Positions 5,150 to 11,163 of a stretch of 11,163 nt of DNA are shown piece by piece; position 1 is the stretch's first letter, and every line of letters starts with the position of its first letter. The DNA is taken from contig CAZWUZ010000061.1 of NCBI GenBank assembly GCA_964637655.1, forward strand, positions 1-11,163, read 5' to 3'. Origin of the DNA: CAZWUZ01 sp964637655 [NCBI: uncultured bacterium] (GTDB lineage Bacteria; DAOPZR01). The notes under the pieces are model-generated. The model was not told where the DNA came from, made no database searches, and was given only the letters and a program-made list of their open reading frames with translations. A program made the position numbers and the translations under genes.

Positions 5150-5189
5150 CATATTAGTTATGAAGATTGTTTATATGCTGACTAATATG
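5150..5189. promoter_or_regulatory. AT-rich 9-bp dyad before the AlbA_2 gene (operator candidate)
   Basis: CATATTAGT (5150-5158) and ACTAATATG (5181-5189) are perfect inverted repeats with a 22-base spacer. They straddle the predicted start point and end 17 bases before the ATG. This suits an operator for a dimeric regulator, perhaps autoregulation by the AlbA_2 protein. If transcribed whole it would form a leader hairpin near the ribosome site. Confidence 0.5.
5155..5168. repeat. Direct repeat, copy 2 (TAGTTATGAAGATT)
   Basis: This is the second exact copy of the 14-nt sequence at 4618-4631. It overlaps the left arm of the 5150-5189 dyad. Confidence 0.5.
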
Positions 5190-5206
5190 ATTGCGGGGGA
5201 TGCTCT

Positions 5207-6937
5207 ATGCAACTTCAAGAATTAGAAGATATTGTTCGAGCATTGAGGTCGACGAATAGTGATGATTCACACATAGAAGCTAAGCTCGCCAAGGGCGGAC
5301 TGCCGAAGCGGCTATGGGAGACCATTTCGGCATTCTCCAACACTTCAGGTGGGGGTGTCATCATCCTCGGAATTGAGGAAACGGAAGGCAAGGTCGATGT
5401 CATCGGCGTCACTAACCCGGCTAAATTCCAGGCCGACCTTGCGAGCGTCTGCGACCAGATGGAGCCGCCGGTTCGGGCTCTGATTGAAGTCCACGAATAT
5501 CAGGGGGTGCAACTGGTCACCGCGGAAATCCCCGAGGTGGATTACAGAGCGAAGCCTTGCTTCTACAAGGGGTCGGGGATGGTCTCGGGGTCGTTCATCC
5601 GGGTGTTCGACGGCGACCGGCAGCTGACCCAGTACGAGGTTCAGGGCTATCTCGACGGGCGCGGCCAGCCGCAGTACGATATCGCCCCCGTACCCGATGC
5701 CGGCGAGGAGAGTCTGAGCAAGGAGCTGGTCGCTGCGTTCCTCGCCCGGGTGCGTCGCAATGCGGACAAGTACGCGGGCTGGGACGACCGAAAGATATTG
5801 CGCACCCATCGCGTGATAGCCGAACACGAGGGGCGAATCGTCCCGACCCTGGCGGGGCTGCTCTGCTGCGGCAGCTACCCGCAGGAGTTCTTCCCGAGCC
5901 TGACCATGCATGTCCTGGCGTATCCTACGCGCACCGAGGGCCAGACCGGCGACCGCGGCGAGCGCCTGGTCGACAACCAGAAAATAGAGGGGCCGTTGCC
6001 GGCGATGATTGCGGAAGCGCTGCGGATTATCAAGCGGAACATCCAGAAGGGCCGACTGGTCAAGGGCATGCTCGGCGACGACCTGCTCGAGTATCCCGAG
6101 GACTTCATCCGCGAGGCGCTGGTGAACGCCGTCGGCCATCGGGACTATCAGCCGCTCGCCCGCGGCAGCGCGGTACAGGTCAAGCTGTTTCCTGACCGGA
6201 TGGAGATTGCCAATCCCGGAGGACTGTTCGGGCTGGTCACCACCGACCGGCTTGGCGAGCAGGGACTGCAGGCGACCCGCAACAGCCACCTGATGAAGAT
6301 GCTCGAGGACATGCCGGTGCCGGGCGAGGACCGTGTCCTGTGCGAGAACCGCGGGACGGGAATCCTCACCATGCTGCAGGCGCTGCGCAAGGCGGGGATG
6401 GAGCCGCCACAGTTCCGGGATTCCCGCACGCAGTTTTTCGTGGTCTGCACGAACCACACCATGCTGGACCGCGACACCCTGGCGTGGCTGGCGCAGTTCG
6501 CCGGAGAGAAACTCAGCGACGCGCAGCGGGCTGCGCTGGCGTTCGTCCGGCATCGGGAACGGATTACCAACCCCGAATACTGCCGCCTGAACGAGTGCGA
6601 TTCGCGGGCCGCTGGCAGGGAGTTGGCCGGCCTGGTCGAGAAGCGGCTGCTGAAACCGATGAGCGCCAGACGCTGGGCGCACTACGTGCTGGCCGTCCCC
6701 GCTGCCATCGGCGTTGTCCCGCCGGCAACGGGGAGGCGGAAGGACCGAAGCACCGATATACTCGCGTTCCTGCGAATCAAGAAGGTGGCATCTACCAGGG
6801 AAATTGCCGTGGCGCTCGGCTTGGCGCTTCCGGCGACATACTACTGGCTGCGGAAAACAGTGAAGGCCGGCCAGGTGAAACCAACTACGGCAGCGGTCCG
6901 GTCGCCTAACGTGAAATATAAGCTTACCGGCCGATAA
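5207..6937 (+). CDS. AlbA_2 (Schlafen-like) plus HATPase_c_4 DNA-binding regulator
   Basis: This 576-residue protein matches the COG2865-type architecture. The AlbA_2 (SLFN-like) domain, about 15-150, has SHIEAK with Glu24 and the signature ISAFSNTSGGGVIILGI (40-56). A linker follows (165-295). The GHKL-like HATPase_c_4 domain has REALVNAVGHRDY (302-314), NPGGL (336-340) and NRGTGI (381-386). Two helix-turn-helix segments close it (about 436-484 and 517-559), the last reading STREIAVALGLALPATYYWLRK. Such proteins are predicted transcription regulators and are frequent on mobile islands and near defence genes; their biochemical role is poorly settled. The start follows GGGGGA (5195-5200), six bases before the ATG. 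The gene stands alone in its orientation with no partner. Its first ~90 bases are markedly more AT-rich than the rest, perhaps acquired separately. Confidence 0.88.
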   Translation: MQLQELEDIVRALRSTNSDDSHIEAKLAKGGLPKRLWETISAFSNTSGGGVIILGIEETEGKVDVIGVTNPAKFQADLASVCDQMEPPVRALIEVHEYQGVQLVTAEIPEVDYRAKPCFYKGSGMVSGSFIRVFDGDRQLTQYEVQGYLDGRGQPQYDIAPVPDAGEESLSKELVAAFLARVRRNADKYAGWDDRKILRTHRVIAEHEGRIVPTLAGLLCCGSYPQEFFPSLTMHVLAYPTRTEGQTGDRGERLVDNQKIEGPLPAMIAEALRIIKRNIQKGRLVKGMLGDDLLEYPEDFIREALVNAVGHRDYQPLARGSAVQVKLFPDRMEIANPGGLFGLVTTDRLGEQGLQATRNSHLMKMLEDMPVPGEDRVLCENRGTGILTMLQALRKAGMEPPQFRDSRTQFFVVCTNHTMLDRDTLAWLAQFAGEKLSDAQRAALAFVRHRERITNPEYCRLNECDSRAAGRELAGLVEKRLLKPMSARRWAHYVLAVPAAIGVVPPATGRRKDRSTDILAFLRIKKVASTREIAVALGLALPATYYWLRKTVKAGQVKPTTAAVRSPNVKYKLTGR

Positions 6938-7239
6938 GTCGCGTCTCTGCCCCGGTCGGGTTGCCGCGGCCCGGCGGGTTATCCGGCGGGAGAGCGGCGC
7001 GGACGGCGGGCGGAAGTTTCTGTTTCTTGCGTTCTCGAGTAGGCCCCGCCTATCGTTCTGATGCCCTGTGGAAAATCACGCATTAGAAGCAATATGGCGC
7101 ACGAACAGGACGGGGTCTGACCTGGGAACATCGCCCTGATTTGAGGGGGAAACACAGAGGCGTGAAGCAGAACTGCCTTCGACGAGTCACAGCGGCTAAC
7201 AGTGCGCTCTCGCGCGAGAATAACGCATGCAACTGATGG
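6938..7239. other. Non-coding spacer between convergent genes
   Basis: No gene of credible length or ribosome site is seen on either strand. The contents are a CCGGCGGG direct repeat (6971-6978, 6983-6990) and a perfect 12-nt palindrome TCTCGCGCGAGA (7208-7219) near the glycosyltransferase stop. A GGGGTCTGACCTGGGAAC stretch around 7113-7130 is vaguely like sequences near Y1 transposases. No clear U-tract terminator serves either gene. Confidence 0.5.
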
Positions 7240-8370
7240 TCAGACGACGCTGGTTAGCGCGTCAAGGGTTTTCTCCTGGAAGCGCTCGATAGTGAACTGT
7301 TCCTGCCAGCGCGCGTGCCCCTGACGGGCAAGGCGCGCGCGTAGCTCCGTATCCGTCAGCAGGCGCTGCAGCGCCGCGGCCAGCGCGGCCGGGTCGGCGG
7401 GCGGCACCAGCAACCCGTTATCCCCGTCGGTGATGATTTCCGGTATGCCACCGGTGCTGCTCGCCACCACGGCCCGCTGCGCGGCCATGGATTCGGTGAT
7501 AACCCGCCCGAAGGCCTCCCAGCGTGAGGGCACAGCAACGACATCACAGGTGCACAGCACGGTGCCGATGTCGCGCCGCGCGGAGAGCATAATGACGCGC
7601 CCGGGCGGCAGGGTGGCGGCCTGCGCCTGCAGGGCCTCAGCGTCGGGGCCGTTGCCGACGAGCAGCGCCCGCCAGGGAAGTTCCGGCGGGAGCAGCGCGA
7701 GTGCCGCCAGCAGCACATCCGCCCCCTTGTGGGTGGTCAGACGCGCGAGCATGCCGATAACCGGCTCACCCGGAGCGATACCCAGTTCGCCGCGCAGGTC
7801 GCCCGAACCGACGGGCAGCGCGCTGCCGTTATGGATGACGGTAAAACGCGACAGCGGCAGTCCGCACTGCGCGGCGGTGTCTCTGGCAATGTCATGCGAG
7901 ATGGCAATGAGCGCGTCAGCCGCACGCAGGCGGCGGCGGTAGACCAGCGCCGGCAGGCCGGCGGTGCGCCGCCCGCTGCTGTCGAAATTCACGTAGTCAT
8001 GGATGGTGCTGATCCAGCAACAGCCAAGCCGTCGCGCGACCAGTCCGCCATGCCAGTCGGCATTGCGGATATGCGTGTGGATGATGTCGGGACGGAACTC
8101 GCGCGCGACGGCCAGCAACTGCTGCTGCGCACTGAGTGAAAACTTGTTGTCGAGGTCGAGTTCCGTCACGCTGATGCCGGCAGCGCGCAATTCGTCCGGG
8201 ACGGGGCCGCCGGGGCGGATAACGACGTGCACGGCGAAATGCGGGTCCCGGTGCAGCGCGGCTGCCACCTGCGCGGTATGCACGACACTCCCGCCGTAGC
8301 CGGAAGTGCCCTGCACCTCGAGGACGCGGATGACACGCGTTGGTGATGACGGACTGCCGTTGCCACTCAT
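7240..8370 (-). CDS. GT4-family glycosyltransferase
   Basis: The 376-residue GT-B enzyme opens with VIRVLEVQGTSGYGGSVVH (13-31), the Gly-rich first strand and loop of retaining GT4 enzymes. The N-domain continues through RPDIIHTHIRN (93-103) to AISHDIARD (156-164). The donor domain starts at about 203 (VIGMLARLTTHKGADVLL) and contains LLVGNGP (236-242) and the E-x7-E motif WEAFGRVITE (Glu285, Glu293), followed by STGGIPEII (305-313). It likely transfers a sugar from a nucleotide-sugar to a surface polysaccharide or lipid carrier; specificity cannot be read. No signal peptide is seen. No Shine-Dalgarno precedes the ATG, and the -10 lies only seven bases upstream, suggesting a leaderless message. 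No later start keeps the first beta strand. It is divergent from valS and is not part of a visible polysaccharide cluster. Confidence 0.88.
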   Translation of the reverse strand: MSGNGSPSSPTRVIRVLEVQGTSGYGGSVVHTAQVAAALHRDPHFAVHVVIRPGGPVPDELRAAGISVTELDLDNKFSLSAQQQLLAVAREFRPDIIHTHIRNADWHGGLVARRLGCCWISTIHDYVNFDSSGRRTAGLPALVYRRRLRAADALIAISHDIARDTAAQCGLPLSRFTVIHNGSALPVGSGDLRGELGIAPGEPVIGMLARLTTHKGADVLLAALALLPPELPWRALLVGNGPDAEALQAQAATLPPGRVIMLSARRDIGTVLCTCDVVAVPSRWEAFGRVITESMAAQRAVVASSTGGIPEIITDGDNGLLVPPADPAALAAALQRLLTDTELRARLARQGHARWQEQFTIERFQEKTLDALTSVV

Positions 8371-8377
8371 GCGCGTG

Positions 8378-8407
8378 ACTATACCATACCGCAGCGACGA
8401 CGGACAA
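8378..8407 (-). promoter_or_regulatory. Extended -10 promoter of the GT4 gene
   Basis: On the minus strand, TGG TATAGT places the -10 at 8383 to 8378 with an extended TG. A weak -35 TTGTCC lies at 8407 to 8402 with an 18-bp spacer. Seven bases then separate it from the ATG at 8370, so transcription should start at or next to the AUG. Confidence 0.5.
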
Positions 8408-8411
8408 CGGC

Positions 8412-8462
8412 TTGCATTGCGCCCCCCGCCTAACTATAATGCCCGCCGACGTGCACAAGGAG
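8412..8462 (+). promoter_or_regulatory. Strong promoter and ribosome site of valS
   Basis: TTGCAT (8412-8417), a 17-bp spacer, and a perfect TATAAT (8435-8440) predict a start near 8447. AAGGAG (8457-8462) sits six bases before the ATG at 8469. An in-frame ATG at 8412 lies inside the -35 and cannot be the start of this transcript. No T-box leader fits in the 22-nt 5' UTR. Confidence 0.75.
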
Positions 8463-8468
8463 AACATC

Positions 8469-11090
8469 ATGGAACTGCCGAAGGCCTATACCCCCGGCGA
8501 ACTGGAACAGCGCTGGTATGCCGAGTGGGAAAAACAGGACTATTTTGCCGCCAAACTCGACGGGCGTGAGATGTATTGCATCGTCATCCCCCCACCGAAC
8601 GTGACGGGCGCGCTGCACCTCGGGCATGCGCTGAACAACACGCTGCAGGATATCCTCATCCGCTACAACCGGATGGACGGCAAAGACGTGCTTTGGGTGC
8701 CGGGGACGGACCATGCCGGCATCGCCACGCAGAACGTTGTCGAGCGGCAGCTCAAGAGCGAGGGCAAAACCCGCCACGACCTCGGGCGCGAGCAGTTTCT
8801 CGAGCGCGTCTGGGACTGGAAAAAGCAGTACGGCAGCCGCATCATCAGCCAGCTCAAGACGCTCGGCTGCTCCTGCGACTGGTCGCGCGAGCGCTTCACC
8901 ATGGACGAGGGACTGTCACGCGCGGTGCGCAAGGTCTTCATCGACCTCCATCGCGAGGGGCTCATCTACCGCGACCGCTACATCATCAACTGGTGCCCGC
9001 GCTGCCACACCGCGCTCTCCGATGTCGAGGTGGAGCACAAGGAGCGCAAGGGGAGTTTCTGGCATATCAGGTACCCGCGCAGCGACGGCAAGGGGCATGT
9101 CGTCGTCGCCACCACGCGCCCCGAGACCATGCTGGGCGATACCGCGGTGGCGGTGCATCCCGAGGACGAGCGGTATGCCGACCTCATCGGCAAAACGGTT
9201 ATCCTGCCGCTGCTCAACCGCGCACTGCCGGTCATCGCCGACAAGTATGTCGACCCGGCGTTCGGCACGGGCATCGTCAAGATCACCCCGGGCCATGACC
9301 CGAACGACTTCCTCATCGGGCGGCGGCACAACCTGCCGCTGATCAACATCCTCAACGACGACGCCACGCTCAATGACGAGGCAGGGCCCTACGCCGGGCT
9401 GAAATGCCAGGAGGCGCGCAAGCGCGTGCTGGCCGACCTCGAGGCGCAGGATCTGCTGGAGAAAACCGAGGCGCATGTGCATCAGGTGGGCGAATGCTAC
9501 CGCTGCGCGACGACGGTGGAACCCTACACGGGGAAGAAACAGTGGTTCGTGAAGATGGCACCGCTGGCGGAACCGGCCATCAAAGCGGTCGAGGACGGGC
9601 GCATCGTCTTCCACCCCGACAACTGGAAAAATCTCTATTTCGAGTGGATGCGCAACACGCGCGACTGGTGCATCTCGCGGCAGATCTGGTGGGGGCACCG
9701 CATCCCCGCGTGGTACTGCAGCTGCGGCGAGATCATCGTGGCGGAAGAAGCGCCGCCGGCCTGCCCGCAGTGTGGCGGCACGGCCCTCGAGCAGGACACC
9801 GACGTGCTCGATACGTGGTTCTCGTCGGCGCTCTGGCCCTTCTCGACCATGGGGTGGCCGGACAAGACGCCCGAACTGGCGAAGTTCTATCCCAACTCCG
9901 TCCTCTCGACCGCGTTCGACATCATCTATTTCTGGGTCGCGCGCATGATCGTCATGGGACTGCACTTCATGCAGGAAGTGCCGTTCAAGGACGTCTATAT
10001 CCACGCGCTCATCCGCACGGCCACCGGCGAAAAAATGAGCAAGTCGTCGGGGAATCAGATCGATCCGATCGACATGATCGACAGGTACGGCTGTGACGCG
10101 CTGCGTTTCACCCTTGCGGCGCTGGCGGCACAGGGGCGTGATATCCGCCTCTCGGAGGAGCGCATCGAGGGGTACCGCCATTTCGTCAACAAGTTGTGGA
10201 ACGCCTCGCGCTTCGCGCTGATGAACGGGGTGGCGGAGGCGGGCCCGCTCGACCGCAGTGCGCTGGCGCCTGAGGACCACTGGCTGCTGGCACAACTCGA
10301 TGAGACCATCGCGCTGGTGCGCAAAAGCATCGAGTCGTACCGCTTCAACGACTACGGCAAGGCGCTCTACGATTTTACCTGGCACAAACTCTGCGACTGG
10401 TACCTGGAAATGGCCAAGCCGCGGCTGACGGGGGGGGACGCGCAGCAGGCGGCGACGGTGCGCGCGGTGCTCAAACACGTGCTCAAGCGGACGCTCGAAC
10501 TGCTGCATCCGGCCATGCCGTTCGTCACGGAGGAAATCTGGCAGAAGCTGCGCACACCTGACGAGGCGGCGCATATCATGGTCGCGTCCTTTCCGCGGGT
10601 GACGGGCGGGCATGACGCGGCGGCAGTGGCGCGGGTGACGCGCCTGCAGGAGATCATCGGCGCGGTGCGCACCATTCGCGGCGAGATGGGAATCGAGCCG
10701 AAGCAGGAAATCGCGATGGTGGTCGAAGCCACGGCCGCCGACCAGTCCATCATCGACGCGGGGGCGGCACATTTCCGCCACCTGGCAAAGGTGACAACCA
10801 TCGACCGCTTCGCGGGGGGCGATCCGCCGCGCCCGGCGGCCGCGGCGGCGCTTACGGGACTGCGCCTGTGGATCCCGCTGGCAGGGATTATCGATCTGGA
10901 CAAGGAACGCGCGCGGCTGACCAAGGAGAAGGACAAGCTCGTGCAGTACACCGCGAGCATTGACAAAAAACTGTCCAACCAGTCGTACGTGAGCCATGCC
11001 CCGGCGGAGGTGGTCGACGGTGACCGCGCGCGCCTCGCGGAGGCACAGGCGCGCATCGCCGTGCTCGACGGCTACCTCGCGGCGTTGTGA
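8469..11090 (+). CDS. valS: Valyl-tRNA synthetase
   Basis: This 873-residue class I synthetase attaches valine to tRNA-Val with ATP in the cytoplasm. The HIGH-type motif is HLGH (50-53) in PPNVTGALHLGHALNNT, and the KMSKS loop is at 522-526. The CP1 editing domain, which clears Thr-tRNA-Val, has TTRPET (215-220) and GHDPNDF. NWCPRCHTALSDVEVEH is the usual pre-editing cysteine pair, and a second cluster (Cys417, Cys419, Cys432, Cys435) looks like a zinc ribbon near the active site. The anticodon-binding domain has FNDYGKALYDFTWHKLCDWYLE and MPFVTEEIWQ. Residues about 807-873 form the C-terminal coiled-coil arm that contacts the tRNA. Length and motif order are normal and the frame is intact. 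The leader is short with no T-box, so regulation by a tRNA-sensing leader is unlikely. Confidence 0.97.
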   Translation: MELPKAYTPGELEQRWYAEWEKQDYFAAKLDGREMYCIVIPPPNVTGALHLGHALNNTLQDILIRYNRMDGKDVLWVPGTDHAGIATQNVVERQLKSEGKTRHDLGREQFLERVWDWKKQYGSRIISQLKTLGCSCDWSRERFTMDEGLSRAVRKVFIDLHREGLIYRDRYIINWCPRCHTALSDVEVEHKERKGSFWHIRYPRSDGKGHVVVATTRPETMLGDTAVAVHPEDERYADLIGKTVILPLLNRALPVIADKYVDPAFGTGIVKITPGHDPNDFLIGRRHNLPLINILNDDATLNDEAGPYAGLKCQEARKRVLADLEAQDLLEKTEAHVHQVGECYRCATTVEPYTGKKQWFVKMAPLAEPAIKAVEDGRIVFHPDNWKNLYFEWMRNTRDWCISRQIWWGHRIPAWYCSCGEIIVAEEAPPACPQCGGTALEQDTDVLDTWFSSALWPFSTMGWPDKTPELAKFYPNSVLSTAFDIIYFWVARMIVMGLHFMQEVPFKDVYIHALIRTATGEKMSKSSGNQIDPIDMIDRYGCDALRFTLAALAAQGRDIRLSEERIEGYRHFVNKLWNASRFALMNGVAEAGPLDRSALAPEDHWLLAQLDETIALVRKSIESYRFNDYGKALYDFTWHKLCDWYLEMAKPRLTGGDAQQAATVRAVLKHVLKRTLELLHPAMPFVTEEIWQKLRTPDEAAHIMVASFPRVTGGHDAAAVARVTRLQEIIGAVRTIRGEMGIEPKQEIAMVVEATAADQSIIDAGAAHFRHLAKVTTIDRFAGGDPPRPAAAAALTGLRLWIPLAGIIDLDKERARLTKEKDKLVQYTASIDKKLSNQSYVSHAPAEVVDGDRARLAEAQARIAVLDGYLAAL

Positions 11091-11092
11091 GG

Positions 11093-11163
11093 ATGGCCGT
11101 GCCGGAGGCGGCGTCCAGCCGGCGGAAACACCATCTGCTGGGCGGGGACCGGATGCAGCCATG
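11093..11163 (+). CDS. Possible start of the next gene (cut by window end)
   Basis: From the ATG at 11093, two bases after the valS stop, the frame stays open to the edge (MAVPEAASSRRKHHLLGGD...). GAGG before it is too close for an ideal ribosome site, and other ATGs at 11151 and 11161 are alternatives. The product cannot be recognised. Tight spacing suggests an operon with valS if a gene is real. Confidence 0.25.
   Translation, partial: MAVPEAASSRRKHHLLGGDRMQP

Noticed and set aside
5019-5225. Small plus-strand frame before the AlbA_2 gene
   Set aside because: TTG start without a ribosome site, passes through two hairpins and the promoter, and overlaps the AlbA_2 start.
5345-6682. Long antisense frame over the AlbA_2 gene
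   Set aside because: It is a shadow of a strongly supported coding sequence; no domain or ribosome site.
7061-7120. 19-codon frame in the spacer after the AlbA_2 gene
   Set aside because: No ribosome site, no domain and chance length.
8412-8468. N-terminal extension of valS from the ATG at 8412
   Set aside because: That ATG lies in the -35 box upstream of the predicted start. AAGGAG before 8469 and the normal ValRS N-terminus (MELPKAYTP) fix the later start.
10430-10437. Run of eight G in valS as a frameshift
   Set aside because: The reading frame is intact through the run (Thr-Gly-Gly-Asp) and the product has normal length.
8916-11162. Long open frame antisense to valS
   Set aside because: It is a GC-rich shadow frame; its sequence is low-complexity Arg/Ala/Gly-rich with no recognisable domain, while valS is clearly real.

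Overview
The window is a GC-rich chromosomal segment from a Gram-negative bacterium. The PorV/PorQ-type outer-membrane protein, the upstream protein tail that looks like a FlgD-type Ig domain, and a lipoprotein with a type II signal peptide all point to a diderm envelope. The first two are common in FCB-related and candidate-phylum lineages such as Elusimicrobiota, Omnitrophota or Aureabacteria. No single gene fixes the phylum, so the taxonomy is an inference from gene content.

Layout. Bases 1-189 are the 3' end of a secreted or surface protein, overlapped by 16 nt by a PorV/PorQ-family barrel gene (174-1109). A 143-bp spacer with a REP-like inverted repeat leads to a CgeB-like glycosyltransferase (1253-2281). 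That gene converges with, and overlaps by 4 nt, a MASE3-type membrane sensor histidine kinase on the minus strand (2278-3810). The kinase is divergent from a small PepSY-like lipoprotein with an RGN-repeat tail (3912-4397). A tRNA-Val(CAC) with its own promoter and encoded CCA follows (4451-4527). Behind it lie a degenerate copy of the tRNA promoter and tRNA 3' end, and a rho-independent terminator.

Bases 4670-5206 hold no convincing gene but are unusually rich in short perfect or near-perfect hairpins, including a CCTCTCCC-type palindromic element, and end in an AT-rich 9-bp dyad. Just after it starts a solitary AlbA_2 (Schlafen-like) plus HATPase_c_4 regulator (5207-6937), followed by about 300 bp of unexplained non-coding DNA. 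The remainder is a minus-strand GT4 glycosyltransferase (7240-8370) divergent from valS, valyl-tRNA synthetase (8469-11090). A possible next gene begins at the right edge.

How it fits together. The PorV-like gene, the FlgD-like tail and the two glycosyltransferases are envelope or secretion functions. valS and tRNA-Val(CAC) are partners in valine decoding. The stretch from the tRNA to the end of the AlbA_2 gene looks like a small accessory insertion: tRNA-tail duplication, direct repeats, a hairpin array and a lone regulator with its own dyad. Promoters can be read for several genes. The two promoters of the minus-strand genes place the start point on the AUG itself, suggesting leaderless mRNAs, while the plus-strand genes keep leaders and good Shine-Dalgarno sites.
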